From: Bacillaceae bacterium | GTDB lineage: Bacteria > Bacillota > Bacilli > Bacillales > Alkalibacillaceae | DNA: 64,000 nucleotides | Reading direction: 5' to 3' | NCBI GenBank assembly: GCA_017656265.1 | Contig: JACDOD010000001.1 | Coordinates: 1-64,000 of the forward strand | Shown here: in pieces, positions 18,570 to 28,857 of the stretch | How the letters are laid out: each line of letters starts with the position of its first letter | How positions within the stretch are numbered: the stretch's first letter is position 1 | Made by a program: the position numbers and the translations under genes | The notes under the pieces: model-generated | Databases searched by the model: none | Seen by the model: the letters and a program-made list of their open reading frames with translations, nothing else | What the model was told of the DNA's origin: nothing

Positions 18570-19400
18570 ATGAAAAAGATTAGACTGGATGTATTAATGG
18601 TTGAACGAGGGTTGTCCGAAACAAGAGAAAAAGCTAAACGTACTATTATGGCAGGGCTGGTTTATTCAGAACAGGTACGTCTCGATAAACCCGGCATGAA
18701 AGTTCAGGAGGATATCGCCCTGGAAATAAAGGGGAATCCGATCCCTTATGTAAGCCGGGGTGGATTAAAATTAGAGAAAGCTTTAAAAGAATTTGATTTA
18801 TCTGTTGATGGAAAAATTATGATGGACGTTGGCTCCTCAACTGGAGGATTTACCGATTGTGCCCTTCAAAATGGAGCGAAACTGGTATATGCGATCGATT
18901 CAGGATACAATCAGCTTGCCTGGAAGCTGCGCAACGATGAACGTGTAATCGTAATGGAAAAGACAAACTTCCGTTATGTTACACCAGACGCTTTAACAAA
19001 AGGAACACCGGAATTTGCATCAGTAGACGTATCCTTTATATCATTAAAATTAATTTTGCCAGTCATGAAAGAATTGCTGCTGCCTGGTAGTGATGTCGTG
19101 GCCTTGATTAAGCCTCAGTTTGAAGCGGGCAGGGAACAGGTTGGGAAAAAAGGGATTGTGCGGGATCCTGACATTCATATCGAGGTCATACAAAAAATAA
19201 TGGCATTTGCTGTTGAGCATGGCTTTCATGTTCATCACTTAACTTATTCTCCCATCACAGGCGGAGACGGAAATATTGAATTTTTGATTCATTTAACTGT
19301 AGCTGATGAAGAGGAAGGTATCATTTCACCTGATATAAATCCACAAAAAACCGTGAAGGATGCCCATGAAGCATTAAAGCAGAAAACACGAACATCGTAA
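18570..19400 (+). CDS. yqxC: TlyA-family rRNA methyltransferase (YqxC)
   Basis: A 276-residue protein with an N-terminal S4 RNA-binding domain (about 4-65, RLDVLMVERGLSETREKAK) and a FtsJ-like SAM-dependent methyltransferase domain (MMDVGSSTGGFTDCALQNGA, DVSFISLKLILP). The family methylates ribosomal RNA 2'-O positions and is often misnamed hemolysin. Seven nt after dxs; followed by a terminator. Confidence 0.93.
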   Translation: MKKIRLDVLMVERGLSETREKAKRTIMAGLVYSEQVRLDKPGMKVQEDIALEIKGNPIPYVSRGGLKLEKALKEFDLSVDGKIMMDVGSSTGGFTDCALQNGAKLVYAIDSGYNQLAWKLRNDERVIVMEKTNFRYVTPDALTKGTPEFASVDVSFISLKLILPVMKELLLPGSDVVALIKPQFEAGREQVGKKGIVRDPDIHIEVIQKIMAFAVEHGFHVHHLTYSPITGGDGNIEFLIHLTVADEEEGIISPDINPQKTVKDAHEALKQKTRTS

Positions 19401-19431
19401 GGGACTGCAGCACCATATGTAGTCCCTTTTT
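19401..19431 (+). terminator. Terminator after yqxC
   Basis: GGGACTGCA (19401-19409) pairs with TGTAGTCCC (19418-19426), including one G-T pair, followed by T's. It closes the nusB to yqxC run. Confidence 0.88.
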
Positions 19432-19489
19432 ATAAGTCAGTTCATATTTTACAGGATTTCCAAATTTGAGAATGAAGTGAGGGAATGAG

Positions 19490-19939
19490 ATGAATAAGGG
19501 ACAGCGTCATATCAAAATACGGGAAATCATTGCTGAAAATGAAATCGAAACACAGGATGAACTGGTAGAGCGCCTGAAAAGTCTGGGATACAATGTGACC
19601 CAGGCCACAGTTTCCAGGGATATTAAAGAGCTTCATCTGGTAAAAGTGCCGACAGCAAGCGGACGGTATAAATATAGCTTGCCCGCCGATCAGCGCTTTA
19701 ATCCGTATAATAAGCTTAAACGTTTAATGGTAGATGCGTTTGTGAAAATTGATATGGCCGGGCATTTTATCGTGCTAAAGACTTTGCCGGGAAATGCTCA
19801 TGCTGTGGGGGCACTTATAGATAATATGGAATGGAACGAAATCATGGGTACTATTTGCGGAGATGATACCTGTTTGATTATTTGCCGCACCGAAGAAGAT
19901 ACAGAAGAAATCGAAAGCCGATTTTTAGAAATGTTATAA
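19490..19939 (+). CDS. ahrC: Arginine repressor ArgR/AhrC
   Basis: A 149-residue winged-helix repressor/activator of arginine metabolism. The DNA-binding domain (1-70) carries [16 protein letters not shown]; the C-terminal hexamerization and arginine-binding domain (about 80-149) has [13 protein letters not shown] and [27 protein letters not shown] site precedes the ATG. The position between yqxC and recN is conserved in Bacillus. Confidence 0.96.
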   Translation: MNKGQRHIKIREIIAENEIETQDELVERLKSLGYNVTQATVSRDIKELHLVKVPTASGRYKYSLPADQRFNPYNKLKRLMVDAFVKIDMAGHFIVLKTLPGNAHAVGALIDNMEWNEIMGTICGDDTCLIICRTEEDTEEIESRFLEML

Positions 19940-19955
19940 GTCAGAGGTGGCCAAT

Positions 19956-21692
19956 GTGTTAGCTGAACTGTCCATAAAAGATTTTGCTATTATTGATCAG
20001 GTTCAAGTACAGTTTCGAGAGGGTTTAACGGTATTAACCGGGGAAACAGGTGCCGGCAAATCCATTATTATTGATGCTATTCAGCTTCTTGCCGGGGGAA
20101 GAGGATCTGTTGAATTTGTCAGGCATGGGGCAAAACGTGCTGATATCCAGGGTCTTTTTTATCTGGATAGTTCTGATCATCGAGCTTATGAAAAAGCTGA
20201 ACAGTTTGGAATTGAAATTGATGAAGAAGGAATGCTTGTTCTTCACCGGATAATAACGGCACAGGGGAAAAGCATTTGCCGGGTAAATGGGAAACTGGTT
20301 ACCCTTGCCATATTAAAGGAATTTGGCCAGACATTAATTGATATTCATACCCAGCATGAAACCCAGTCCTTAATGGATTCGGACAGACATGGGGATTTGC
20401 TGGATTTATACGATCAGCAACATATTGCTGAGGCAAAACGGGAATACAGACAATTATTCCATGATTATAAAAAGATTCAAAAACGATATGAGGCACTCCA
20501 GAATGATGAACAGGAAATTGTTCAGCGGCTTGACCTGCTGCAATTTCAGCTGAAAGAGCTTGAAGAGGCCAACCTGCAGGAGAATGAAGACACCAGGCTG
20601 GAAGAGGAGCGAAACATACTGTCCAATTATGAAAAGATATATCAAAATTTAAATGATGCGTATGAAGCGTTATACGGAGAGGATAAAGGGTTAGACTGGC
20701 TGTCCCATGCCATGACATCCCTTGAAAATATCAAGGCATATGATGACGAACTGGCTAAAAAAGCAGAACAGATGACAAATCAGTACTACATCATAGAAGA
20801 GCTTGCTTTTGATATGCGCAATAAATTAGAAGAAATGGAGTTCGATCCGAATCGTCTGAATGAAGTCGAAGGGCGATTAAATGAATTAAACCGTCTGAAA
20901 AGAAAATACGGACAATCGGTTCAGGAAATGCTGGAATACGCAGCAAAAATTGAGGAAGAAATTGACCAATTGCAGAACAAAGACAGTCATCTTCAGCAGC
21001 TTGAAATACAAATGAAAGACAACCAAAAAGATGCTTTATTAGAAGCGGAACAGCTGCACAAGCTTAGAAGGCAGGCAGCGGAAAGATTAAAAAACGATAT
21101 TTCCCGTGAGCTAAAGGATCTGTATTTGGATAAGGCGGAATTTGATGTGGAATTCACGTTTTTAACTGGGAAAGACCAGGATCCTCAATACGCAGGGAGA
21201 CCAGTGCGTTTGACGGAAAATGGCTTTGAGCAGATCACATTTGTTTTAAGCACAAATCCGGGAGAACCATTAAAAGAACTGCAAAAAATCGCATCCGGAG
21301 GGGAATTATCCCGCATTATGCTGGCACTTAAGAAAATATTTGCAAAACATCAGGGTGTTACAAGTGTGATTTTTGACGAAGTTGACACAGGAGTAAGCGG
21401 ACGGGTTGCACAGGCAATGGCTGAAAAAATATATGATATCTCCAATCGTTCACAGGTGCTTTGTATTACTCACCTTCCGCAGGTCGCTGCTATGGCAGAC
21501 ACCCATATGCTTATTGAAAAACAAGTGTCAGACAATCGGACAAGCACAAAGGTAAAAGAATTAAACCATGAAGAAAAAATCGATGAAATCAGCCGCATGA
21601 TGACCGGTGCAGAATTGACAGAAACTACTAAGGATCATGCAAGGGAACTGCTTGATCAGGCAGAGAAACATAAAAAGCTCCTTCCTTCTTGA
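19956..21692 (+). CDS. recN: DNA repair protein RecN
   Basis: A 578-residue SMC-like ATPase acting early in double-strand break repair. Walker A TGETGAGKSIIIDAI near residue 30, two long coiled-coil arms (about 155-360), ABC signature ASGGELSRIMLALK and Walker B VIFDEVDTGVSG are intact. The start is GTG 19956 (MLAELSIKDFAII), 5-6 nt after AGAGGTGG. No LexA-type box was seen just upstream. Confidence 0.96.
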   Translation: MLAELSIKDFAIIDQVQVQFREGLTVLTGETGAGKSIIIDAIQLLAGGRGSVEFVRHGAKRADIQGLFYLDSSDHRAYEKAEQFGIEIDEEGMLVLHRIITAQGKSICRVNGKLVTLAILKEFGQTLIDIHTQHETQSLMDSDRHGDLLDLYDQQHIAEAKREYRQLFHDYKKIQKRYEALQNDEQEIVQRLDLLQFQLKELEEANLQENEDTRLEEERNILSNYEKIYQNLNDAYEALYGEDKGLDWLSHAMTSLENIKAYDDELAKKAEQMTNQYYIIEELAFDMRNKLEEMEFDPNRLNEVEGRLNELNRLKRKYGQSVQEMLEYAAKIEEEIDQLQNKDSHLQQLEIQMKDNQKDALLEAEQLHKLRRQAAERLKNDISRELKDLYLDKAEFDVEFTFLTGKDQDPQYAGRPVRLTENGFEQITFVLSTNPGEPLKELQKIASGGELSRIMLALKKIFAKHQGVTSVIFDEVDTGVSGRVAQAMAEKIYDISNRSQVLCITHLPQVAAMADTHMLIEKQVSDNRTSTKVKELNHEEKIDEISRMMTGAELTETTKDHARELLDQAEKHKKLLPS

Positions 21693-21715
21693 TTAAAGGA
21701 ATAACTAACAAGTAA

Positions 21716-21742
21716 AACTGCCTTTATGGCAGTTCTTTTATT
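21716..21742 (+). terminator. Terminator after recN
   Basis: AACTGCC (21716-21722) and GGCAGTT (21728-21734) form a short stem, followed by CTTTTATTTT. Confidence 0.8.
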
Positions 21743-21882
21743 TTGCAACTTAGAACAAGAAATACAGGAAATCTTATGTTTGATTTCTCAAGTTTACTCT
21801 GTTTAAAAGCAATCGATTAAGGTCACATTAATGAATACAAGATGTTATTTGGTATGGGTTAGAAGCGAGGAGAGTGGAATAT

Positions 21883-23178
21883 GTGAACTATAAAAACATG
21901 TTTCGTAACATCACCGGAGTCATCCTCCTTGTTTCATTCCTGTTTATTCCTTTTCTTAATCCTATTCAGAAATATCTATCCATCCCGGATGAAATCACCC
22001 TTTTTGCCAAACAGGATGGGATTGATTTACCAGCAATAAACTCAAGCCAGCCTGAAGTAACTCATGCTGGCAATATTCAGCCGGTCAGCGCATCAGCTTC
22101 CCACAAAATTATTCCTGTAAGTGAAGGAAATGGAAGCATTATTTACGAATGGGCAGGACTTCCCATTAAAAAAGTTGATGTTAATGTATTAAAAAATCTT
22201 AAAGTCATTCCCGGCGGACAGTCCATTGGTGTCAGGCTTCAGACTCTAGGTGTACTGGTTGTGGGACATCATCTGGTACAGACAGAAGACGGTAAAATAT
22301 CTCCCGGAGAAAAGGCAGGGATACAAGTAGGGGATATTTTACTGAAAATCAATGGAGATAAAATTGAAGAAATGGAAAATGTATCTTCTTATGTAAAGAA
22401 AGCCGGTGAAAATGGAGAATCACTGCATTTAACCGTAAAACGAAATGATGGGACATTTGAAACTGAACTTAAGCCAGCCTTTGATGTTAACGACCGGAAA
22501 TACCGAATTGGATTATATATCAGAGATTCAGCAGCAGGAATTGGAACAATGACATTTTACGATCCAAAAACCAAAAAATATGGGGCATTGGGTCATGTGA
22601 TTTCAGATATGGATACTAAAAAACCAATTGAAATTTATAAAGGAAAAATTGTTCATTCCAATGTTCTTTCCATTGAAAAAGGAAAAAATGGACTTCCAGG
22701 TGAAAAGAATGCTCAATTTCGTGCCGAAGACAAAAGTATCGGCAACATTAAGAAGAATAGTCCCTTTGGAATTTTTGGCGAACTGCACCAGAATATAAAA
22801 AATGGGATAATGGATGAACCGCTTCCTATTGCATTATCCAATCAAGTCAAGGAAGGGCCTGCAAAAATTTTAACGGTCATTGAAGGGTCAAAAGTGGAGG
22901 AGTTTGATGTGGAAATTGTCAGCACGATTCCACAAAAACATCCTTCAACAAAAGGTATGATTGTAAAAATTACGGATCCCAGACTGCTGGAAGCAACTGG
23001 TGGAATTGTGCAGGGGATGAGCGGAAGTCCTATTATCCAAAATAATAAATTAGTGGGAGCTATTACCCACGTGTTCGTCAATGATCCGACAAGTGGATAT
23101 GGAGTTCATATTGAATGGATGCTCCATGATGCGGGAATTGATATTTATAATCAGAAAGGCAAACGAAAGGTAAGCTGA
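21883..23178 (+). CDS. spoIVB: SpoIVB serine peptidase (S55 family)
   Basis: A 431-residue forespore protease that, in B. subtilis, cleaves SpoIVFA to trigger pro-sigma-K processing. It has one N-terminal membrane anchor (about 8-27), a PDZ domain (about 125-190; [17 protein letters not shown]) and an S55 catalytic domain with GALGHVISD (His) and GMSGSPI, whose second serine, Ser382, is the predicted nucleophile. The start is GTG 21883, ten bases after GCGAGGAG; GTG 21874 is too close to it. A forespore (sigma-F/G) promoter is expected but I could not place it with confidence. Confidence 0.94.
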   Translation: MNYKNMFRNITGVILLVSFLFIPFLNPIQKYLSIPDEITLFAKQDGIDLPAINSSQPEVTHAGNIQPVSASASHKIIPVSEGNGSIIYEWAGLPIKKVDVNVLKNLKVIPGGQSIGVRLQTLGVLVVGHHLVQTEDGKISPGEKAGIQVGDILLKINGDKIEEMENVSSYVKKAGENGESLHLTVKRNDGTFETELKPAFDVNDRKYRIGLYIRDSAAGIGTMTFYDPKTKKYGALGHVISDMDTKKPIEIYKGKIVHSNVLSIEKGKNGLPGEKNAQFRAEDKSIGNIKKNSPFGIFGELHQNIKNGIMDEPLPIALSNQVKEGPAKILTVIEGSKVEEFDVEIVSTIPQKHPSTKGMIVKITDPRLLEATGGIVQGMSGSPIIQNNKLVGAITHVFVNDPTSGYGVHIEWMLHDAGIDIYNQKGKRKVS

Positions 23179-23195
23179 CCTTTCGTTTGTTTTTT
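23160..23195 (+). terminator. Strong terminator overlapping the spoIVB stop
   Basis: CAAACGAAAGGT (23160-23171) and ACCTTTCGTTTG (23178-23189) form a perfect 12-bp stem with a 6-nt loop, followed by TTTTTT. The stop codon lies in the loop. Confidence 0.95.
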
Positions 23196-23229
23196 GTTAG
23201 TTACTAAAAATTCCCATATATAAATATTT

Positions 23230-23358
23230 TTCGACATATTTTTGGGTAAATTGACGTGAAACATAAAAAATATATGAGATAAGAAGAAAAATAAAGATAA
23301 ACATATAAAAATAAAAGTTTTTTCCATAAAAAAAGGAATTTTTAAGCTTGTGTCGAAT
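23230..23358 (+). promoter_or_regulatory. spo0A control region: sigma-H promoter, vegetative promoter, 0A boxes
   Basis: AGGAATTT (23334-23341), 13 bases, then GAAT (23355-23358) fits the sigma-H consensus. TGTCGAA (23351-23357) overlaps its -10 and is a perfect 0A box; an inverted box TTCGACA is at 23230-23236. TTGACG (23251-23256) with TATGAG (23273-23278) at 16 bases may be the vegetative promoter. This is the same logic as the two-promoter spo0A region of B. subtilis. Confidence 0.75.
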
Positions 23359-23406
23359 AGATTATGTGGGAGAAAGGAGATAAAAAAGGAACAAGGAGGA
23401 AATATT

Positions 23407-24192
23407 GTGGAGAAAGTGAAAGTCTTGCTTACAGATGATAACCGTGAGCTGATTCAGATGCTGGAAGATTATTTTTCTGATCAGCAGGAAATTGAAGTAA
23501 TTGGTTCGGCTTACAATGGAAAGGAATGTCTGGAAATGCTGGAGGAAATGGATCCGGATGTTCTTGTTCTTGACATCATTATGCCCCATGTAGACGGCCT
23601 GGCTGTTTTAGAAAAAATGAGAAATTTAGAAAAAGAAAAACTCCCAAATGTTATTATGCTGACAGCCTTTGGACAGGAAGAAGTGACGAAAAAAGCTGTA
23701 GAGCTGGGCGCATCTTATTTTATTTTGAAACCTTTTGATTTAGATCATCTGAGAGACCAGATTCTTCAGGTGAACGGCAAAGCATCTAATATTAAGGATA
23801 ACCCATCATTTATAAAAGAACGCAAGCGAAGCAGCAAATTCGATCTGGATGCGAGCATCACCAATATCATTCATGAAATTGGTGTACCGGCTCATATTAA
23901 AGGGTATATGTATCTTCGGGAAGCCATTGCGATGGTTTATAATGATATTGAATTATTGGGTTCCATTACCAAAGTTCTTTATCCGGATATTGCCAAAAAG
24001 TATAATACCACAGCTTCAAGAGTTGAACGGGCGATTCGTCACGCCATTGAAGTGGCCTGGAGCCGGGGCAATGTTGAGTCCATTTCCAATCTGTTTGGCT
24101 ATACGGTCAACATGACCAAAGCCAAACCAACTAACAGTGAGTTTATCGCGATGGTTGCTGATAAGCTCCGCCTGGAACATAAGGTTTCTTAA
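23407..24192 (+). CDS. spo0A: Sporulation master regulator Spo0A
   Basis: A 261-residue response regulator. The receiver domain (1-120) has the acidic pocket at D10/D11, the phosphorylation site at Asp56 (LVLDIIMPH) and Lys in ILKPFD. A linker leads to the sigma-A/sigma-H-contacting effector domain with [21 protein letters not shown] and the [17 protein letters not shown]-terminus. The start is GTG 23407, behind AAGGAGGAAATATT; the frame open from 23350 is untranslated leader. Confidence 0.98.
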   Translation: MEKVKVLLTDDNRELIQMLEDYFSDQQEIEVIGSAYNGKECLEMLEEMDPDVLVLDIIMPHVDGLAVLEKMRNLEKEKLPNVIMLTAFGQEEVTKKAVELGASYFILKPFDLDHLRDQILQVNGKASNIKDNPSFIKERKRSSKFDLDASITNIIHEIGVPAHIKGYMYLREAIAMVYNDIELLGSITKVLYPDIAKKYNTTASRVERAIRHAIEVAWSRGNVESISNLFGYTVNMTKAKPTNSEFIAMVADKLRLEHKVS

Positions 24193-24220
24193 ACGGCTGT
24201 TCATTTACTGAAAAATGTAA

Positions 24221-24264
24221 AAAAACTCCTGCTTATTTGTTTTCAAATGAGCAGGAGTTTTTTG
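24221..24264 (+). terminator. Terminator after spo0A, shared with the convergent gene
   Basis: AAAACTCCTGCTTATTTG (24222-24239) and CAAATGAGCAGGAGTTTT (24244-24261) form a near-perfect 18-bp stem with A/T runs on both sides, so it can work in both directions. Confidence 0.95.
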
Positions 24265-24266
24265 TA

Positions 24267-24734
24267 TCAGTTTCCCTCATATGGATTTAGCAGGTTCATG
24301 TTGATCACAAGTTGATAATACAAGAAAACAAGTACATAGGCCGCCAAATACGATAGTGCACTCCAGAATATTGTCCAGTCATTGGTATATATAACCGTTC
24401 CGGAAAGAACACCAACATATTCAAGCAAAGTTGTACCACTCACAAATGATACTAATGGGATAAGAAAATGGAGGTTTTGAATATGAACGATAGCGATAAA
24501 CATACATGCTAAAACAGGATATAATCCGAGCTGATAAGGAAGAACAGCAAGCAGCGGAATTTCAGTAGGAGGGTTTACCTGATAGAAGAGTGTAAATCCC
24601 CAATCGTTCATCATAAAAGATGTGGCCGATCCAATAGGAAAGAAAAGCACGGTAATCCTTGGAAATTTCACTGCTAAATAAATACCTGCTAATGCTAGAG
24701 GAACAATCAGACCAAAAAGAATGTGGTAAAGCAT
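24267..24734 (-). CDS. Multi-pass membrane protein of unknown function
   Basis: A 155-residue very hydrophobic protein with about five membrane segments covering almost its whole length and a short C-terminal tail (NLLNPYEGN). TTAGGAGTG lies 5-6 nt before the ATG. I do not recognise it firmly; the C-terminal pattern (conserved E, then Y-x-N/D-W and S-x-x-x-Y-x-x-x-Y-x-Y-Y) recalls small CBO0543-like membrane proteins of spore formers. It ends within the bidirectional terminator it shares with spo0A. Confidence 0.7.
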   Translation of the reverse strand: MLYHILFGLIVPLALAGIYLAVKFPRITVLFFPIGSATSFMMNDWGFTLFYQVNPPTEIPLLAVLPYQLGLYPVLACMFIAIVHIQNLHFLIPLVSFVSGTTLLEYVGVLSGTVIYTNDWTIFWSALSYLAAYVLVFLYYQLVINMNLLNPYEGN

Positions 24735-24947
24735 GGAACACTCCTAACAAATCGTAATTTACTCTTTATTATTTCCTTATTTTCTGGTATGGATACTAAG
24801 AGTTCGAATTTCATCATTGGTTAGTGGATTGGAATAACATTCATTTTACGAATTTTAAAATATCTATTAATTTTTATAGGTTTCCATGATAAAATATTTA
24901 AATATATTTAGAATTTAATGCAATGACGGAATAAAGTGGTGATAGGA

Positions 24948-26297
24948 ATGAAAGTAGCAAAATTTGGGGGCAGTTCTGTTGCGACTGCAGACATGCTAAA
25001 AAAAGTATCCCGTATTGTTTTAAGTGATCCTGATCGAAAGTTTGTAGTGGTATCGGCACCCGGCAAGCGCTTTGACGGTGATGTGAAGGTTACAGACATG
25101 TTTATTGAACTTGGGGAAAGTTTTCTGAATGGGCAATCGGTAGAGCCGGTATTAAATCGTATCATTGACAGGTTTCATTCCATCGTTCACGAATTGGGAT
25201 TACCGGATGGATTATTATCAGAAATAAAAGATAGTGTCTGGGCTATTCTGAAAGATGACCAGTATAAATCTAATCGTCTGGATGCGCTGAAAGCAATGGG
25301 AGAAGATTCGCTGGCAAAAATTTTAAGTGGCTATTTGCAGTCCCTTGGTCATCAAGCACACTATGTAAATCCGAAAGATGCCGGTATTATAGTCAGTAAT
25401 GAGCCGGGAAGTGCACAGGTCCTTGAGGAGAGTTTTGAGCGTCTATATTCGCTAAGGAACAGGGATGGCATTCTGGTCATTCCAGGCTTTTTCGGCTATA
25501 CAAAAGAGGGGAACTTAATGACTTTTCCGCGTGGAGGGTCTGATATAACCGGGTCGATTGTTGCTGCAGGAGTAAGGGCGGATTTATACGAAAACTTTAC
25601 TGATGTTGACTCGGTTTACTGCGTCAATCCATCCATTATTAAAAAGCCGAAAGAGATAAAAACATTGACTTATCGGGAAATGCGTGAACTTTCCTATGCC
25701 GGTTTTTCGGTATTTCACGATGAAGCGCTCATCCCTGCATTTCAGGCAAAAATTCCAGTGTGCATCAAAAATACAAATCACCCTGAAAAACCTGGTACCA
25801 TGATTGTTGCTGAAAGGGACGCAACAAATGGCCCTGTAATCGGAATTGCCAGCGATACTGGATTTGTCAGTATTTATGTCAGCAAATATTTAATGAACAG
25901 AGAATTGGGCTTTGGTAAAAATTTATTAGAAATTTTAGTCGATGAACATATTTCCTTTGAACATGCACCATCTGGAATTGATGATATGTCTGTCATTATT
26001 CGGGAAAACCAGCTCCCAGAGGAAAAAGAAGAACGGGTAATTAAACGTATCAAAGAAGAGCTGAAAGTGGACACCGTCAGTGTGGAACGAAACCTGGCGA
26101 TGATTATGATTGTGGGTGAAGGCATGAACAGTACGATAGGTGTTGCCAGCCGCGCAACAGAAGCCTTTGCCAGAGCCAATGTCAATATTGAAATGATCAA
26201 CCAGGGGTCATCGGAAGTATCTATGATGTTTGGTGTGAAATCAGACAAGCTTGAACCGGCGGTAAAGTCGTTATACGAACTATTTTTTCAAAATTAA
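24948..26297 (+). CDS. Aspartate kinase (monofunctional, ThrD/YclM-like)
   Basis: A 449-residue aspartokinase: phosphorylation of L-aspartate, first step to lysine, threonine and methionine. The kinase domain (about 1-290) begins KVAKFGGSSVA and has TFPRGGSDITGS and FTDVDSVY; two ACT domains (about 305-449, IASDTGFVSIYVSKY and VGEGMNSTIGVASRA) bind effector amino acids. This length and layout match class III aspartokinases without the internal beta-subunit start. ATG 24948 follows GTGGTGATAGG. A TGATAAAAT extended -10 lies at 24887-24895. No riboswitch leader fits in the 213-nt gap. Confidence 0.93.
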   Translation: MKVAKFGGSSVATADMLKKVSRIVLSDPDRKFVVVSAPGKRFDGDVKVTDMFIELGESFLNGQSVEPVLNRIIDRFHSIVHELGLPDGLLSEIKDSVWAILKDDQYKSNRLDALKAMGEDSLAKILSGYLQSLGHQAHYVNPKDAGIIVSNEPGSAQVLEESFERLYSLRNRDGILVIPGFFGYTKEGNLMTFPRGGSDITGSIVAAGVRADLYENFTDVDSVYCVNPSIIKKPKEIKTLTYREMRELSYAGFSVFHDEALIPAFQAKIPVCIKNTNHPEKPGTMIVAERDATNGPVIGIASDTGFVSIYVSKYLMNRELGFGKNLLEILVDEHISFEHAPSGIDDMSVIIRENQLPEEKEERVIKRIKEELKVDTVSVERNLAMIMIVGEGMNSTIGVASRATEAFARANVNIEMINQGSSEVSMMFGVKSDKLEPAVKSLYELFFQN

Positions 26298-26310
26298 TAT
26301 CCTATAAAGG

Positions 26311-26352
26311 AAAAAAGTCTGTATCGATTTGGAATCCGGTACAGACTTTTTA
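26311..26352 (+). terminator. Terminator between the aspartokinase and convergent DUF2627 gene
   Basis: AAAAAAGTCTGTAtC pairs with GGTACAGACTTTTT around a roughly 10-nt loop; A- and T-runs on both sides suggest bidirectional use. Confidence 0.85.
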
Positions 26353-26359
26353 ATATGTC

Positions 26360-26599
26360 TTATATTTTTTTCCTAAAACGGCCTTTCGTTAAATTACGTT
26401 TACGGTCCCGATGTAAAATAAATCCCCCAACAAATGCAAGACCCGCAATAAAGAAAAGGAGTCCAGCAACAAATTGAATGACAAGATGGATATATATAGG
26501 ATGCAAGATGCCAAACAATGTATCCCGCATTAACTTTATGCCTAAGGTCGCGATTAACCCTGGAATCAGCAGTGTCAATAAAGCGATAAAACGGCTCAT
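26360..26599 (-). CDS. yqzF: DUF2627 family membrane protein (YqzF-like)
   Basis: A 79-residue protein with two membrane helices (about 5-23 and 36-60) and a strongly basic C-terminus (HRDRKRNLTKGRFRKKI). Size, sequence character and location just before bkdR match the DUF2627/YqzF family; no function is known. The start at 26599 (MSRFIALL) follows GGGGAAGG; the ATG six codons upstream overlaps that site. Confidence 0.8.
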   Translation of the reverse strand: MSRFIALLTLLIPGLIATLGIKLMRDTLFGILHPIYIHLVIQFVAGLLFFIAGLAFVGGFILHRDRKRNLTKGRFRKKI

Positions 26600-26784
26600 C
26601 AGTCCTTCCCCTTCCATACATCCCCGCTCTTCTCTTAAATGCAGTTTGATCCAATATCAAAATAATTGATTTCACATGTAGTATATCAGATTGCCTGCAT
26701 GTTGGAAACAGAGAAGCTTGCCAAATTTGTGCAGGTTCATTATGATTAAAGTATGCAATATTTTGCAGAAAGGAGGACGAACAA

Positions 26785-28857
26785 ATGCGAAATGTGTTAA
26801 TTGTAGGCGCCGGAAAAGGGGGAACGGCCCTCCTTAAACTGCTTTCTCAAACAGATATGCTGGAAGTTAAGGGAATCGTTGATATAGATGAACATGCACC
26901 TGGCATTAGACTGGCCAGGGAATGGGGAATTCCTGCAGGAAGTGATTTTAAAAAGGCAATGGGAAAACATATTGATATCATCGTTGAAGCAACGGGAGAT
27001 GAAAATGTCCTTCAGGAAATCCTGGAAAACAGACATGATAATTGTGTTGTTATTCCTGGATCAGTTGCCTTCATCACATCCCAACTGCTCGATGAAAAAG
27101 AGACCCTCCTTAACGAATTGAAAAATCAGACGAAAACAAGGGAATTAATTTTAAATGCTATCCATGATGGCATGATCGTCATTGACAATGAGTCGAAAAT
27201 CACATTTGTTAACCGAAGCGCCGAAAAAATACTTGGCTACAAACAGGATGAGATGCTAAATAAGCCCGTAGAGGATGTCATACCGGCAACAAGGCTCCCC
27301 CATGTATTAAAAATCCGCCGCAAAGAAGTCAATCAGAAGTTAGTTCTCGAGAACGGCAAAAAAGTCATCACGACCAGGATTCCGATTATTGGGCCGAGAG
27401 GGGATCTGATGGGCGCTTTCGCTGTATTTAAAGACATAACAGAAGTGGTGAATCTCGCAGAAGAAATTACTGACTTAAAGGAAGTCAAAACCATGCTGGA
27501 AGCAATTATTCAATCTTCTGATGAAGCCATTACTGTAGTGGACGAAAAAGGAATCGGACTGATGGTTAACCCGGCTTATACCCGAATTACCGGGCTTGCC
27601 GAGAAAGATGTTATTGGAAAGCCGGCAACAACAGATATTTCAGAGGGCGAAAGTATGCATATGAAAGTGCTGAAAACGAGAAGGGCCGTTCGTGGTGTCC
27701 GTATGAAAGTCGGTCCGGCTAAAAAAGAAGTGATTGTAAATGTTGCGCCGGTAATTGTAGATGGAAAATTAAAGGGAAGTGTCGGGGTCATTCATGATGT
27801 ATCAGAAATTAATGCACTGACCAGTGAATTGAAACGTGCCAGACAGATCATCCGAAACCTAGAAGCAAAATATACCTTTGACGATATTGTAGCTACATCT
27901 CCGGAAATGAAAGTTGCCCTTGAGCAGGCGAAAGTCGGGGCCAGAACCCCGGCAACAGTCCTGTTAAGGGGGGAGTCCGGTACAGGTAAAGAGCTCTTTG
28001 CCCACGCGATCCATAATGAAAGTGATCGAAGACATAATAAATTTATTCGAGTAAACTGTGCAGCGATTGCAGAATCTATTCTTGAAAGTGAGCTTTTTGG
28101 ATACGAAGAAGGCGCTTTTTCCGGGGCCAAACAGGGAGGAAAGCGAGGACTGTTTGAAGAGGCCAATAACGGCAGTATTTTTTTGGATGAAATTGGTGAA
28201 CTGTCTCTCCATATGCAGGCTAAACTCCTCAGGGTTTTACAGGAAAACGAAATTGTCAGAGTGGGAGGCACCAAACCGGTTACGATTGATGTCCGTGTCA
28301 TTGCAGCAACAAATGTGAATCTGGAAAAAGCGATTATGAAGGGTGAATTTAGAGAAGACTTATACTATCGTTTAAACCGATTGCCGATTTACATCCCGCC
28401 TCTCCGTGAGCGGCTTGATGATCTTCCTTACCTTATCCATCACCTGATCCAGAAGCTGAATCAGGACTATGGGAGAAATGTAAAGGGAATTGGGCAGGAA
28501 GCAATAGATTATTTGAAACAGTACCATTTTCCGGGCAATGTCCGCGAGCTGGAAAATATTATTGGACGGGCTATGATTTACATGAACAATCACGAAGAGG
28601 AAATTCAACTGAAGCATATTCCCGAATTAAACCAGCAAACCGATACGTCAAAAGAAACTAACACTCGATTAAAGGGGAGCTGGGAAGGAGAAAGCCTTCA
28701 GGATGCTATCGAAAAATACGAACGGGAAATATTATTAGATGCCCTGAAGAGAAATGATTTTAATAAAACACAGACAGCTAAACAGTTACATGTTTCTATA
28801 AGGAACCTCTATTACAAAATGGAGAAATATAAAATTGACAAAAATAGCATGCAATAA
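26785..28857 (+). CDS. bkdR: BkdR, sigma-54-dependent activator of the bkd operon
   Basis: A 690-residue activator. Residues 1-110 form a Rossmann-like domain ([16 protein letters not shown]), followed by two PAS domains (about 115-225 and 235-345), an AAA+ domain (about 365-605) with Walker A GESGTGKE near 397, the sigma-54-contacting loop as GAFSGA at 443-448, Walker [11 protein letters not shown], and a Fis-type helix-turn-helix at the C-terminus ([20 protein letters not shown]). It would drive the sigma-54 promoter 67 nt downstream of its stop in response to branched-chain amino acids or keto acids. The loop has Ser where GAFTGA has Thr, a tolerated variant. Confidence 0.95.
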   Translation: MRNVLIVGAGKGGTALLKLLSQTDMLEVKGIVDIDEHAPGIRLAREWGIPAGSDFKKAMGKHIDIIVEATGDENVLQEILENRHDNCVVIPGSVAFITSQLLDEKETLLNELKNQTKTRELILNAIHDGMIVIDNESKITFVNRSAEKILGYKQDEMLNKPVEDVIPATRLPHVLKIRRKEVNQKLVLENGKKVITTRIPIIGPRGDLMGAFAVFKDITEVVNLAEEITDLKEVKTMLEAIIQSSDEAITVVDEKGIGLMVNPAYTRITGLAEKDVIGKPATTDISEGESMHMKVLKTRRAVRGVRMKVGPAKKEVIVNVAPVIVDGKLKGSVGVIHDVSEINALTSELKRARQIIRNLEAKYTFDDIVATSPEMKVALEQAKVGARTPATVLLRGESGTGKELFAHAIHNESDRRHNKFIRVNCAAIAESILESELFGYEEGAFSGAKQGGKRGLFEEANNGSIFLDEIGELSLHMQAKLLRVLQENEIVRVGGTKPVTIDVRVIAATNVNLEKAIMKGEFREDLYYRLNRLPIYIPPLRERLDDLPYLIHHLIQKLNQDYGRNVKGIGQEAIDYLKQYHFPGNVRELENIIGRAMIYMNNHEEEIQLKHIPELNQQTDTSKETNTRLKGSWEGESLQDAIEKYEREILLDALKRNDFNKTQTAKQLHVSIRNLYYKMEKYKIDKNSMQ

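Noticed and set aside
24735-24947. Possible lysine riboswitch or T-box before the aspartokinase
   Set aside because: The 213-nt gap has no T-box sequence, no terminator hairpin and no lysine-box helices.
27792-28301. 169-codon minus-strand frame in bkdR
   Set aside because: Shadow of the well-supported AAA+ domain on the other strand.
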